Source: Longimicrobium terrae
GTDB taxonomy: Bacteria > Gemmatimonadota > Gemmatimonadetes > Longimicrobiales > Longimicrobiaceae
Direction of reading: 5' to 3'
DNA: 64,000 nt
Assembly: GCF_014202995.1 (NCBI RefSeq)
Contig: NZ_JACHIA010000010.1
Span: 1-64,000 of the forward strand
Shown: positions 55,120-63,991 of the stretch, in pieces
Numbering within the stretch: position 1 is the first letter of the stretch
Layout of the letters: the number at the start of each line of letters is the position of its first letter
Translations under genes and position numbers: made by a program
The notes under the pieces: model-generated
The model's input: only the letters and a program-made list of their open reading frames with translations
What the model was told of the DNA's origin: nothing
The model's database searches: none

Positions 55120-55287
55120 GCAGGCCGCTCCGAATCGTCGTCCCTGATCCCCGGCCGGGCGGTGGAGGACGATTCGGCTCGCGCCCGCAATGCAGTCCCG
55201 CAGCAAACCACCGGTGCGGCGCGGCCCCACGCCGCACCCTTCCCGCAGCCACGCACTCCATGCCAGTGCGCTACTCCCATCCAGACA

Positions 55288-56466
55288 ATGAAGGTACGTA
55301 GAATTTCAACACTGCTCCCCGCACTCGCGCTCGCCGCCGCGTGCGGGCGCGATCGGGCTCCCGCCGCGTTCCGCTCCGAGACGCTGCCCGGCGGCGCCGT
55401 GCAGGCCATCAACCCGGAACAGGGTGCCTGGACCGAAGCCACCGCCTGGAAGGCCGTGGAGGATCTGCGGATCGGCACCGCGGAAGGGAGCGGCCCCGAC
55501 GTCTTGGCCGGTCCCGCGGCGCTGGAGGTCGACCCCGCCGGCCGCCTGTACGTGCTGGACGCCATGACAATGAACGTCCGCGTGTTCGGGCCGGACGGGC
55601 GCCACCTGCGCAGCATGGGCCGCAGGGGGCAGGGCCCCGGCGAACTGAACCAGCCCGCCGGGATGGCGCTGGCGCGGGACGGCTCCCTGTGGGTGGCGGA
55701 TCCCGGGAACGTGCGCTACACCGTGTTCGACAGCGCCGGCGCCATCCGCCCCAGCGTGCCGCGAAGCAGCCGCATGAACATGGTGCCCTGGCCCGGCCGG
55801 TTCGATCGCACGGGCCACCTGTGGGATGTCACCCAGGGCCCGGACGGCTACGGCGGCGCGCCGGCGCTCCTGCGTGTAGACGGGGCGTCGGGACAGATGG
55901 AACGCGTCGCGCTCCCCGCCGTGCCCGAGCCGCAGTTCAGCACCGCGCGGGGAGGCGTCAGCACCTCCGCGCCCGTGCCGTTCTCCCCGCGGCTGGCGTG
56001 GACGATCGACGGCGACGGAAACGTGTGGTCCGCCGACACCGGCCGGTACCGGCTCGTTCTGCGCAACCCGCGGGGCGACAGCCTGCGCATCGTGACGCGT
56101 GAGAACACCCCCGTGCCCGTCTCCGACGCGGAGCGCGACTCAGTGCCGCTTCAGCTCAAGTGGTTCACCGACCAGGGCGGCCAGGTGGACGTGTCCAGGG
56201 TGCCCCGCAACAAGCCCGCGCTGCAGAGCCTGGTCACGGATGACCGCGGCTGGCTGTGGGTGCGGCCCTCCGTCCCCGCCGGCGAGCAGAACACCGTGCT
56301 GGACGTCTTCGATCCGGAAGGCCGCTACCACGGCCGCATGACGCTGCCGGTCGCGTCGCTCGGGGAGCCGCTGATCCGCGGGCAGCACATCTATGCGCTG
56401 ACGCTCAACGAGAGCGGCGTTCCGCAGATCGTGCGCTTCCGCATCCAGGGCCGGCCCGCCGCCTGA
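55288..56466 (+). CDS. Lipoprotein six-bladed beta-propeller protein 2
   Basis: 392 residues. Lipoprotein signal (RRISTLLPALALAAACGRD). Blade repeats DPAGRLYVLDAMTMNVRVFG, GPDGRHLRSMGRRGQGPGEL, DGSLWVADPGNVRYTVFDS and DGDGNVWSADTGRYRLVLR are typical of NHL-like propellers. It is a paralog of the 53020-54261 protein (shared FG.DG....GxGPGEF/L blades) and the last gene of the cluster. It is anchored to the membrane and could act as a binding or receptor partner for the peptide. Confidence 0.8.
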   Translation: MKVRRISTLLPALALAAACGRDRAPAAFRSETLPGGAVQAINPEQGAWTEATAWKAVEDLRIGTAEGSGPDVLAGPAALEVDPAGRLYVLDAMTMNVRVFGPDGRHLRSMGRRGQGPGELNQPAGMALARDGSLWVADPGNVRYTVFDSAGAIRPSVPRSSRMNMVPWPGRFDRTGHLWDVTQGPDGYGGAPALLRVDGASGQMERVALPAVPEPQFSTARGGVSTSAPVPFSPRLAWTIDGDGNVWSADTGRYRLVLRNPRGDSLRIVTRENTPVPVSDAERDSVPLQLKWFTDQGGQVDVSRVPRNKPALQSLVTDDRGWLWVRPSVPAGEQNTVLDVFDPEGRYHGRMTLPVASLGEPLIRGQHIYALTLNESGVPQIVRFRIQGRPAA

Positions 56467-56503
56467 TCCGCCGCGCGTCGTACAGGAAGTCGAGGAAATC
56501 CGC

Positions 56504-56536
56504 AGAGCGGCCGGGGCTGATCGTCCCGGCCGCTCT
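56504..56536 (+). terminator. Terminator of the propeller/peptide operon
   Basis: Stem AGAGCGGCCGGG / CCCGGCCGCTCT, 38 bp after the second propeller's stop. Confidence 0.88.
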
Positions 56537-56834
56537 TCTGTCGGGACAAGGCGCGCGCGCGGCGAGGACGCCTGGGCCGGCTACGGTTGTCATCGTATCG
56601 CATCATTCACGATCGGCGCTGGACAAAAAGGGCGGCCGAGGACCGGGAACGCGGAGCAGCCCGCCCGTAACGCGCCATCCGCCGCGCGAAAGTTCGCGCG
56701 GCGCGCGATGAGCATCGCCACCGCCGCGCACCCCCCCGCCACCCCCTGCGTCCTCCGCGTGAGGGCCGTTGCCGTTCATCACGCACACCACGCGCGGCGC
56801 ACTTCACGGGATGAACCGAAGCGCGCGCGCCGTG
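56537..56834. other. Intergenic region, no gene seen
   Basis: About 300 bp between the propeller operon terminator and the tRNA promoter. No frame with coding character was seen. Confidence 0.4.
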
Positions 56835-56863
56835 TTGACCCCCCCGGACCCGAGGTCTATATT
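56835..56863 (+). promoter_or_regulatory. Sigma70-like promoter of tRNA-Leu
   Basis: TTGACC at 56835-56840, 17-bp spacer, TATATT at 56858-56863. It lies 17 bp before the tRNA start. Confidence 0.78.
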
Positions 56864-56879
56864 CACCCGTTCGTCCCAG

Positions 56880-56960
56880 GCGAAAGTGGCGGAATGGTAG
56901 ACGCGCTGGTCTTAGGAACCAGTGGCTTCGGCCGTGGGGGTTCGAATCCCCCCTTTCGCA
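56880..56960 (+). tRNA. tRNA-Leu(UAG)
   Basis: 81 bases with acceptor stem GCGAAAG / CTTTCGC, D arm GGCGGAATGGTAGACGC, anticodon stem CTGGT/ACCAG (loop CTTAGGA, anticodon TAG at 56913-56915), a class II variable arm (TGGCTTCGGCCGT) and T arm GGGGGTTCGAATCCCCC. The CCA end is not encoded (CCT follows). It reads CUN leucine codons, mainly CUA. Confidence 0.97.
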
Positions 56961-57002
56961 CCTGATCGCAACAACGTCCTTCAGCTGAATAGATTGAGCC
57001 GG

Positions 57003-58307
57003 ATGTCCGATACCACCGTTTCCACCGATCTGCGCATCGACGTGCAGGAGTCCGGCTCCTGCACCCGCAAGCTCACCGTCACGGTGCCCCGCGAGCGGGT
57101 TCGCCGCGTGCGCCAGTCGGTGTCGGCGCGCATCGCCGGCAGCGTGCGCATGCCCGGCTTCCGCAAGGGCAAGACGCCCGCGAACCTGCTGGAGCGCCAG
57201 TTCGGCCCGGCCATCGAGCAGGAGACCATCGAGCGCGTCATTCAGGAAGCCTACCGCGAGGCGCTGCAGAGCGGCGCGCACGAGCCCATCAACCAGGGCG
57301 CGGTGGACAACGTCCGCTACGAGGGCGGCGACAACGAAATCAGCTTCGACGTGGAGTTCGAGGTGCAGCCCACGCTGGACCTGTCGCGCGTGGAAGGCTT
57401 CGTGGTGGAGCGTCCGGGCGACACGATCGGCGACGAAGAGATCGATTCCGTGCTGGAGCGCCTGCGCCAGGACCGCGCCGAGCAGCAGCCGCTGGAAGGC
57501 CGCCCGGACTACGGCGACGTGGTGATGGTGCAGATCACGCAGTTGGATCCGGCCGAGGGCGAAGAGAGCGAGCCCCGCGCCTACCGCTTCGAGCTGGGCG
57601 AGGGACAGGCCATTCCGGACATCGAAGCCGCCATCATGACGCTGGCCCCGGGCGAGGAAGGCGAGTTCACCGTCACCTTTCCCGAGGACTTCGCCGACGA
57701 GGCGCAGCGCGGCAAGCAGGAGCGCCTGCACATTCGCCTGAACGAGGGGCAGCGCCGGCAGCTTCCCGCGCTGGACGAGGAGTTCGCGCGCGGGCTGGGC
57801 GACTTTGAGACGGTGGACGCGCTGCGCGAGCAGGTGCGCACCGGGTTGCAGGAAGACGCCACCCGCCGCGCCGACCAGGCCATGCGCGACGCGCTGCTGG
57901 GCCAGATCGTGGACGCCAACCCGTTCGACGTTCCGGCCAGCATGGTGGACCGCTACCTGGACTTCATGACGGGCGACGTGCCGGACCAGAACGGAAAGCG
58001 CCGCGCCCGCGGAGCGGACGAGCAGGAACGGATCTCGCAACTGCGCACCTTCATGCGGCCGCAGGCCGAGGCGGCGCTCAAGCGCATGCTGGTGGTGGAG
58101 CACCTTGCCGACCGCGAGGGGCTGCGCGCCACGGCGGACGATGTCGACGCCCGCGTGGAAGCGCTGGCCGAGCAGCACGGCCGTTCCGCCTCGGAGGTCT
58201 GGGTGGAGCTGGAGCGCTCGGGCCAGATGCAGCAGATGGAAGCCGAGATCACCGAAGAACGGGTGTTCGAGCACCTGCGGGCGCAGAACACGGTTTCTCA
58301 GGGCTGA
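57003..58307 (+). CDS. tig: Trigger factor
   Basis: 434 residues, the usual size. The ribosome-binding loop GFRKGKTP lies at 52-59, where the canonical sequence is GFRKGKVP. The FKBP-type prolyl isomerase domain (~160-245) contains [20 protein letters not shown] and [20 protein letters not shown]. The helical C-terminal chaperone arms follow. It binds the ribosome exit tunnel and holds nascent chains. It is the first gene of a tig-clpP-clpX cluster; the ATG follows TAGATTGAGCCGG, with a poor ribosome site. Confidence 0.96.
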   Translation: MSDTTVSTDLRIDVQESGSCTRKLTVTVPRERVRRVRQSVSARIAGSVRMPGFRKGKTPANLLERQFGPAIEQETIERVIQEAYREALQSGAHEPINQGAVDNVRYEGGDNEISFDVEFEVQPTLDLSRVEGFVVERPGDTIGDEEIDSVLERLRQDRAEQQPLEGRPDYGDVVMVQITQLDPAEGEESEPRAYRFELGEGQAIPDIEAAIMTLAPGEEGEFTVTFPEDFADEAQRGKQERLHIRLNEGQRRQLPALDEEFARGLGDFETVDALREQVRTGLQEDATRRADQAMRDALLGQIVDANPFDVPASMVDRYLDFMTGDVPDQNGKRRARGADEQERISQLRTFMRPQAEAALKRMLVVEHLADREGLRATADDVDARVEALAEQHGRSASEVWVELERSGQMQQMEAEITEERVFEHLRAQNTVSQG

Positions 58308-58399
58308 GGCGGGCCCTCGGCCGCGGGCCTTTTCGTGAGGCCCGCGGCTCAAGCACCAGCACGTCACCACGCAGCGAAACAGCCGGGAGAAACAGCACA

Positions 58400-59035
58400 A
58401 TGGCCATTTTTCCGCCGTACGTGATCGAGCGGTCCAGCCGGGGCGAACGAAGCTACGACATCTTCAGCCGCCTGCTGATGGACCGCATCGTCTTTCTGGG
58501 CAGCCAGGTGGACGACACGGTGGCCAACATCATCATCGCCCAGCTCCTGTTTCTGGATGCCGACAATCCGGAAAAGGACATCTACCTGTACATCAACTCG
58601 CCGGGCGGCGTGGTGACCGCCGGCCTGGCGATCTACGACACCATGCAGTACATCCGCTCGCCGGTGCACACCATCTGCATCGGCATGGCGGCCAGCATGG
58701 GCGCCATCCTTCTGGGCGCGGGCGCCAAGGGCAAGCGCAGCGCGCTTCCCAACGCGCGCATCATGCTGCACCAGCCTTCGGGCGGCAGCCAGGGCAACGC
58801 GGCCGACATCGAGATCGCGGCGCGCGAAATCCTGGGGCTGCGCGACAAGCTCAACCAGATTCTTTCGCACCACACGGGGCAGACCGAAGAGCAGGTCGGG
58901 CTGGACCTGGACCGCGACCGCTTCATGTCGCCGGCGGAGGCCAAGGAGTACGGCCTGATCGACGAGGTCATCTCGCACGGCGGAACCACGCCGCTGGTGG
59001 CGGTTCGCCACCAGGAATCCGAGACGGGCTCCTGA
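58400..59035 (+). CDS. clpP: ATP-dependent Clp protease proteolytic subunit
   Basis: 211 residues. Catalytic S99 (GMAASMGA), H124 (MLHQPSGG) and D173 (LDRDRFM), oxyanion GG in INSPGGVV. ClpP forms two stacked heptamers that degrade proteins delivered by ClpX. RBS GGGAG at -11. Gap of 92 bp from tig and 49 bp to clpX; no separate promoter was obvious. Confidence 0.97.
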   Translation: MAIFPPYVIERSSRGERSYDIFSRLLMDRIVFLGSQVDDTVANIIIAQLLFLDADNPEKDIYLYINSPGGVVTAGLAIYDTMQYIRSPVHTICIGMAASMGAILLGAGAKGKRSALPNARIMLHQPSGGSQGNAADIEIAAREILGLRDKLNQILSHHTGQTEEQVGLDLDRDRFMSPAEAKEYGLIDEVISHGGTTPLVAVRHQESETGS

Positions 59036-59084
59036 TCTTCAGGAGCCCCACCTCTTCCGTTCCAATCATACAGCAGGTTCAGGC

Positions 59085-60332
59085 ATGCCCAGCGACAAGC
59101 ACCTCCGCTGCTCGTTCTGCGGAAAATCCAAGGACTCGGTAAAGCGGTTCATTTCCGGGCCCTCGGTATACATCTGCAACGAGTGCATTTCCCTGTGCAA
59201 CGAGATTCTTGCCGAGGAAGAAATCAAGGAGGCAACCAGCGCCGCGACGCCGGTGCCCACGCCCTCCGAGATCAAGGGAGTGCTTGACCAGTACGTGGTG
59301 GGGCAGGACCGCGCCAAGAAGTCGCTGGCGGTGTCGGTGTACAACCACTACAAGCGGGTGAACAACCACGGGGTGATGGACGAAGTCGAACTCGACAAGT
59401 CCAACATCATGCTCATCGGCAGCACCGGCGTGGGCAAGACGCTGCTGGCGCAGACGCTGGCGCGGGTGCTTCACGTGCCGTTCACCATCGTCGACGCCAC
59501 CACGCTCACCGAAGCCGGGTACGTGGGCGAGGACGTGGAGAACATCCTGGTCCGCCTGCTGCAGGCCGCCGACTTCAACGTGGCGGAGTGCGAGCGGGGG
59601 ATCATCTACATCGACGAAATCGACAAGATCGCCCGCAAGAGCGAAAACCCGTCCATTACCCGCGATGTGTCGGGCGAGGGCGTGCAGCAGGCGCTGCTCA
59701 AGATTCTGGAAGGCACGACGGCTTCGGTGCCGCCGCAGGGCGGGCGCAAGCATCCGCAGCAGGAGTACATCCAGATCAACACCCGCCACATCCTCTTCAT
59801 CTGCGGCGGGGCGTTTGACGGGCTCGACAAGGTGATCGAGGCGCGGCGCGGCAAGCGGCAGATCGGCTTCGCCTCGGCGGGGCTGACCAAGGGCGGCGAG
59901 GCGGACGACACCGATCCGTTCCGCGACGTGGAGCCGGAAGATCTGCTGCGCTTCGGCCTGATCCCGGAACTGGTGGGCCGTCTTCCGGTGACGGTCACGC
60001 TGGAGAACCTGGACGAGGACGCGCTGGTGCGCATCCTCACCGAGCCCAAGAACGCGCTGGTGAAGCAGTACCAGAAGATCTTCGGGATGGACGGCGTGGG
60101 GATCACCTTTGATCCGGGCGCCATCCGGGCCATCGCGCGGCAGGCCATCGAGCGCGGCACCGGCGCCCGCGGGCTGCGCGCCGTGATCGAGACGCTGATG
60201 CGCGACATCATGTTCGACATCCCGTCGCGCGAGGACGTGCGCGAGGTCGTGGTCACGCCGGAGTGCGTCACCGACGCGGTGCCGCCGCTGCTGGTGCTGG
60301 CGGCCGAACCGAGGCGCAAGAAGGAAGCGTAA
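59085..60332 (+). CDS. clpX: ATP-dependent Clp protease ATP-binding subunit
   Basis: 415 residues. N-terminal C4 zinc-binding domain ([14 protein letters not shown] ... [12 protein letters not shown]), then AAA+ core with Walker [16 protein letters not shown], Walker [10 protein letters not shown] and the pore loop in the same region ([10 protein letters not shown]). It unfolds tagged proteins and feeds them to ClpP. Last gene of the tig-clpP-clpX cluster, ending at a strong terminator. Confidence 0.97.
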   Translation: MPSDKHLRCSFCGKSKDSVKRFISGPSVYICNECISLCNEILAEEEIKEATSAATPVPTPSEIKGVLDQYVVGQDRAKKSLAVSVYNHYKRVNNHGVMDEVELDKSNIMLIGSTGVGKTLLAQTLARVLHVPFTIVDATTLTEAGYVGEDVENILVRLLQAADFNVAECERGIIYIDEIDKIARKSENPSITRDVSGEGVQQALLKILEGTTASVPPQGGRKHPQQEYIQINTRHILFICGGAFDGLDKVIEARRGKRQIGFASAGLTKGGEADDTDPFRDVEPEDLLRFGLIPELVGRLPVTVTLENLDEDALVRILTEPKNALVKQYQKIFGMDGVGITFDPGAIRAIARQAIERGTGARGLRAVIETLMRDIMFDIPSREDVREVVVTPECVTDAVPPLLVLAAEPRRKKEA

Positions 60333-60353
60333 GCTCGACGCGATGGAGAAAAA

Positions 60354-60386
60354 GGGGGACGGCCGGAAACGGCCGTCCCCCTTTTC
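60354..60386 (+). terminator. Terminator of the tig-clpP-clpX cluster
   Basis: Stem GGGGGACGGCC / GGCCGTCCCCC around GGAAAC followed by TTTT, 21 bp after clpX. Confidence 0.92.
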
Positions 60387-60658
60387 CTTGTCCGGCGCTC
60401 CGGGAGGCCGCCCAGCAATCGTCCGATTTCAATCGCCCCGCGCCCCTAAGGTGCCGGCACGAGAGGATGAGCGTCCTCCGTTCCTCCGAGAACCGCACGT
60501 AAGCGCAAGCAGGACAACGGTATCAGATTTCGCGCGCTCCGATCAGCTAGAACATACGTTTATTTTCCGTCATCTTTCGGATCACGCAAAAACGAACTAC
60601 AATGGATTGCGGCTGCAAACGGACCGCCGTCATCCATCACCCGATTCAGGATTTCGTC
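60387..60658. other. Short A+T-rich leader of the 12-Cys peptide gene
   Basis: The stretch 60530-60605 is markedly A+T-rich and probably holds the promoter of the peptide gene; no consensus pair is clear enough to name. No other gene. Confidence 0.45.
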
Positions 60659-60991
60659 ATGAAGAAGCTCCGGCTGGACATCGATTCGCTGCAGGTGGAG
60701 TCCTTTGATCCCGCCACCAGCCAGACGCCGCTGCGCGGCACGGTGGACGCCAACCAGATCCTGGTTCCCAGCACCCGCCGCCTGTCGGAGTGCGGACCGT
60801 GCCTGGAAACGGCGTACCTGAGCTGCAACCGCACCTGCTTCGCCTCGTGCAACGGCACCTGCAACTGCCCGGCGCCCAGCCAGTACGTCACCGACTGCGG
60901 GTGTCCGATCCGCACCAACTTCTGCCCCATCGGCGACACCCGCCTGTGCCCGATCGAGGATCCGGACCTCAGCGGCGGCCACATCTGCTGA
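60659..60991 (+). CDS. 12-Cys peptide with LD-VESF leader, RiPP-precursor-like
   Basis: 110 residues. The N-terminal MKKLRLDIDSLQVESFDPAT is leader-like and shares MKK...LD...VESF with the 18914-19081 peptide. The remaining 75 residues hold twelve Cys, mostly in pairs (CGPC, CNRTC, CNGTC, CNCP, CGCP), and Ser/Thr. The family is not recognised. Similarity to the FNLD-type leader of class I lanthipeptides is by eye only, and no dehydratase/cyclase gene lies nearby, so an unmodified disulfide-rich protein is equally possible. An upstream in-frame ATG (60602) is less likely because the leader begins with MKK. Confidence 0.72.
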   Translation: MKKLRLDIDSLQVESFDPATSQTPLRGTVDANQILVPSTRRLSECGPCLETAYLSCNRTCFASCNGTCNCPAPSQYVTDCGCPIRTNFCPIGDTRLCPIEDPDLSGGHIC

Positions 60992-61041
60992 GAGGGGCGT
61001 AGAGGCTCCGCGCGGGGCGCGGGCCACTGACAGGAACATCA

Positions 61042-61125
61042 TCACACAGAGCCGCAGAGACGCAGAGAAAGGGGTGCAGCAGGCAGCATCCCGCCCTCTC
61101 TGCGGCTCTGCGTCTCTGCGTGAGG
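61042..61125. repeat. Inverted repeat with CACAGAGCCGCAGAGA arms
   Basis: Arms 61042-61069 (CACACAGAGCCGCAGAGACG) and 61097-61125 (CTGCGGCTCTGCGTCTCTGC). The same words occur inside the 38401-38687 palindrome. Confidence 0.85.
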
Positions 61126-61214
61126 CCCTTCCGTTCCGCTCCATGCCCCCGCCGGACGGGCGGCCGCCGCGTACGGCCTTGTCCGGTGTTCCCTTTCCCC
61201 TTTACCTTGCCCGC

Positions 61215-61925
61215 ATGCGAATCAAATCAGTGGAATTCGCCGGCGCCATCGGGCAGCTCGGCCAGCAGGCGCCGGAGAGCGCGCGCGGAATGCCGCAGGT
61301 GGCGTTTTCCGGACGAAGCAACGTAGGCAAGTCGTCGCTCATCAACCGGCTGCTGGGGCGCACGCGCACGGCCATCGCCCGCGTGTCGCAGTCGCCCGGC
61401 AAGACGCAGGAAATCAACTTCTACCGCGTCCGCGCCGACCTGGGCGACTTCTTTCTCGTGGACCTTCCGGGCTACGGCTACGCCAAGGCGCCCCTTGCCC
61501 TGCAGAAGAAGTGGGAGAGCGTCATCGCCGAGTTTCTGACGGCAAAGACGGACCTGGTGGGGATGGTGCAGCTCATCGACCTGCGCACCGGGCCTACGGC
61601 GGACGACCTGCGCTCGGTGGATTACCTGGCGCAGCTGGAGATTCCCGTCCTGTTCGCGTTCACCAAGTCCGACAAGCTGAGCCTGATGAAACGGCAGGAG
61701 CAGTTCCGCTCCGCCGTGCAGAAGCTGGGGATCGACCCCGACCAGGCGATCCCCTTTTCCGCCCTGAACGGCGAGGGAACGCAGCAGCTCCTGGACACGC
61801 TGGGCGAATTGCTCTTTCCCGCGGCGGACCCGGAAACGGACCCGGAAGCGGACACGGACGCGCAGGAGAGCGACGTGGAAAGCGAAGAGGCGAATCCAGA
61901 AGACGAGGCGGATTCCGGCGTGTGA
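61215..61925 (+). CDS. engB: Ribosome-biogenesis GTPase EngB/YsxC
   Basis: 236 residues. G1 GRSNVGKSS (33-41), G2 region SPGKTQEINFY, G3 DLPGYGYA and G4 TKSD, the full set for a small TrmE-Era-type GTPase involved in assembly of the 50S subunit. The core ends at ~200; the last ~30 residues are an unusual acidic tail (DPETDPEADTDAQESDVESE). ATG 61215 follows TTTACCTTGCCCGC without an ideal ribosome site. A longer 283-residue frame adds unlike sequence. Confidence 0.93.
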   Translation: MRIKSVEFAGAIGQLGQQAPESARGMPQVAFSGRSNVGKSSLINRLLGRTRTAIARVSQSPGKTQEINFYRVRADLGDFFLVDLPGYGYAKAPLALQKKWESVIAEFLTAKTDLVGMVQLIDLRTGPTADDLRSVDYLAQLEIPVLFAFTKSDKLSLMKRQEQFRSAVQKLGIDPDQAIPFSALNGEGTQQLLDTLGELLFPAADPETDPEADTDAQESDVESEEANPEDEADSGV

Positions 61926-61987
61926 TGCACGCTGGCACGCACAGTGCCTCGACTGCGCAGCGGACCTCAACGGAAAGAGAACCGAAC

Positions 61988-62386
61988 ATGCGCGGATTTG
62001 GATTGCGGCTTGCCGGCCTGCTGACGGCGTTTGTCATGGCGGGATGCGCGGGCAACCAGAACGGCGAAGGCGACACGCCTCCGCAGGTGCTTCAGGTGAC
62101 CATTCAGAACGACGGCGCCATCACGCAGCAGCCCCGCATCAACCTGGTGCCGGAGGGCGGCGGCGCCATGACCATTCTGGTGGGGCGGCTCACCACGCTG
62201 GGCGTGGAAACCCTCACGGTGCGGCGGCCGGACCTGGGCGGCACCTACCGCCTGCAGGCACAGGCCACCGGGGGATACACGGTCAACTCCCCAATCTTTT
62301 CCACGCGCGGCAACGAGCGGCTGTTCTGGGACCTGCGGCGCAACGTTGTTTCCGTCCGCAGCCTGACCGACGACTCGGCGCAGTAG
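61988..62386 (+). CDS. Small lipoprotein
   Basis: 132 residues. Lipoprotein signal (FGLRLAGLLTAFVMAGCAG). The mature part is beta-rich with a repeated pattern (QVTIQNDGAITQQPRINLVP, LGVETLTVRRPDLGGTYRLQ) and may be a single Ig-like or barrel-like fold. No family recognised. 62 bp after engB, perhaps co-transcribed. Confidence 0.75.
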   Translation: MRGFGLRLAGLLTAFVMAGCAGNQNGEGDTPPQVLQVTIQNDGAITQQPRINLVPEGGGAMTILVGRLTTLGVETLTVRRPDLGGTYRLQAQATGGYTVNSPIFSTRGNERLFWDLRRNVVSVRSLTDDSAQ

Positions 62387-62408
62387 CCGGCACAACAGGC
62401 GGATGAGA

Positions 62409-62446
62409 AGAGGCCCCGCCGGAACCAGGGTTCCGGCGGGGCCTCC
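62409..62446. terminator. Bidirectional terminator
   Basis: 17-bp stem GAGGCCCCGCCGGAACC / GGTTCCGGCGGGGCCTC between convergent lipoprotein genes (stops at 62386 and 62468). Confidence 0.93.
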
Positions 62447-62467
62447 TCTCGTTCATCCAGCCCGCGG

Positions 62468-62968
62468 TCAGGAGCCGGCGGCCGCGAAGCTGGATACCAG
62501 CACGATGCGCTGGTCGTTGGGCGTGTTTCCCGAGGGATCCACCGCGATCAGATTGGGGAATCCGAAAGCGGGATCGTACGACACGTTCAGCACCGCCGGG
62601 CTGCCGCGCACCTGGTCGTCCACGTACTCGAACAGGTCGTTCACGGTGTCGTAGTCGCCAAAGAGCGAGTCCGGCGCGGGGCGCGGCGGGCCGGTATCAT
62701 CCTCGTCCTGCACGTAGGTGCGGCTCACCACGGCGCCGTTGGCCACGGTGACCCGCACGGGCTCCAGCGCGCTGGCGGAGGCGCAGAAGCAGTCCAGTTC
62801 CACCACGTAGCTGTACGACGGCACGTTGCGCGACGTCCACAGGGCGCGCGCGTCGGACAGCCGGCCGCGCTGCACGTCGTCGCCGTTGCTGGTGAAGGGC
62901 GAATCGCACGCGCCCAGGGCAAGCAGCGCGAGCACCGGCGCCAGCCGGGCGGACAACGATCGCATCAT
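62468..62968 (-). CDS. DUF6174-like lipoprotein
   Basis: 166 residues. Signal LAPVLALLALGACDSPF (lipid on the Cys). WTSRNVPSYSYVVELDCFCAS, VRVTVANGAVVSR and NVSYDPAFGFPNLIAVDPSG match DUF6174 (single-domain exported proteins of unknown function with a conserved Cys pair CFC). The ATG at 62968 is chosen over the GTG at 62983 because an AGGAAG site lies 6 bp before it. The ligand is unknown. Confidence 0.8.
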   Translation of the reverse strand: MMRSLSARLAPVLALLALGACDSPFTSNGDDVQRGRLSDARALWTSRNVPSYSYVVELDCFCASASALEPVRVTVANGAVVSRTYVQDEDDTGPPRPAPDSLFGDYDTVNDLFEYVDDQVRGSPAVLNVSYDPAFGFPNLIAVDPSGNTPNDQRIVLVSSFAAAGS

Positions 62969-63109
62969 CTTGGTCTTCCTCACAATTCATGGCTCCGGCG
63001 GCCCCGCCGCGCCGCCCCGCGTGTGGGGTGCAACGCCCGAGCCGCGCCGGATGTGACGCGGGTGCACGGTGATACACCTGCCGCGCGTCCTTTGATCGCC
63101 GGAAAACGA

Positions 63110-63138
63110 AGCGGCCCCGCATCCATGGCGGGGCCGCT
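63110..63138 (-). terminator. Terminator of the AraC-type gene
   Basis: Stem AGCGGCCCCGC / GCGGGGCCGCT, 38 bp after the leftward gene ending at 63176. Confidence 0.9.
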
Positions 63139-63175
63139 GTTTCCGTTCGATGGATCGTCCCGCGCGATCGTCTGC

Positions 63176-63991
63176 TCAGTGCAGCCACGTGCGGTCCGGC
63201 CGGCCGCGCGCCGCGGCCTCCTCGCGCAACGCGAACAGCTCGCGCGCGAATGCACTGGCGGCGGCGGAAAAGGCCTGCCCGCGGAGCGCGCCGGGAGGGC
63301 TGCCGAGGAACGAGCGCAGTGCGTTGCGCAGCGCCGCGTCCCCCGAGTATCCGCACGCCCGGGCGATGACGGAAAGCGGGCGGCCGGGGTCGTCCAGCAT
63401 GTCGGCGGCCAGCAGCACGCGCAGCCACGCCAGCAGGCGCCGCGGATGCGGCAGGTCCGCGCGCCGGCACCAGCGCAGAACCGTGCGCTCGGTGGCGCCC
63501 AGCGCGGCCGCGAACTCGGCGGCGCCTTCGCCCGCCGCGGCCGTCTCCGCCGCGGCGGAAAGGAGCGCGCGTGTGCGGCTGGGGGTGCTGCGGGGGAGCG
63601 CGCGGTCCAGCAGCTTGGCCACGGAGCGGCGGCGCACGGCGATCAGCCGCTGCCGCAGCGCCGCGGGCGTGTCCTCGCGCCCCACGTCCACCACGTCGGC
63701 CAGCCCGGCGCGCACCATCCGCTCCAGGTGGCGCAGCGTGCCGGCGCCGATGGGGAAGGCGGCCACCAGAATGGCGGAGCGCACGTCGTTCAGCAGGTGG
63801 AGCAGCCGGGGCGCCGGCGTCCCCGCCTCCTCGCCCAGAAACGGGTCCACGAAGGCCACCACGCTGGGCGGGGCCCGGTGCAGCGCGGCTTCCAGCTCAT
63901 CCCATCCCGCCAGCGCCCACACGCGCCCGTCTCCGCCCACCGCCGCGCGCAGCGACTCCGCGAGTTCGGCGGAAGGGTGCATCAGGAGCAC
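63176..63991 (-). CDS. AraC-type regulator with receiver-like N-terminus (may start beyond window)
   Basis: At least 271 residues from a GTG at 63991; the frame stays open to the window end, so the true start may be outside. Residues ~1-120 have a receiver-like alternation (SVVAFVDPFLG, SAILVAAFPIGAG, VVDVG), but the phosphoacceptor Asp and Lys are not clear, so it may be degenerate. The C-terminal half is an AraC-type helix-turn-helix pair (LRVLLAADMLDDPGRPLSVI, ACGYSGDAALRNALRSFLGS). A DNA-binding regulator of unknown targets, leftward. Confidence 0.75.
   Translation of the reverse strand: MLLMHPSAELAESLRAAVGGDGRVWALAGWDELEAALHRAPPSVVAFVDPFLGEEAGTPAPRLLHLLNDVRSAILVAAFPIGAGTLRHLERMVRAGLADVVDVGREDTPAALRQRLIAVRRRSVAKLLDRALPRSTPSRTRALLSAAAETAAAGEGAAEFAAALGATERTVLRWCRRADLPHPRRLLAWLRVLLAADMLDDPGRPLSVIARACGYSGDAALRNALRSFLGSPPGALRGQAFSAAASAFARELFALREEAAARGRPDRTWLH

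Noticed and set aside
60354-60991. Co-transcription of the 12-Cys peptide with clpX
   Set aside because: A strong terminator with a T-run lies between them, and an A+T-rich leader precedes the peptide.
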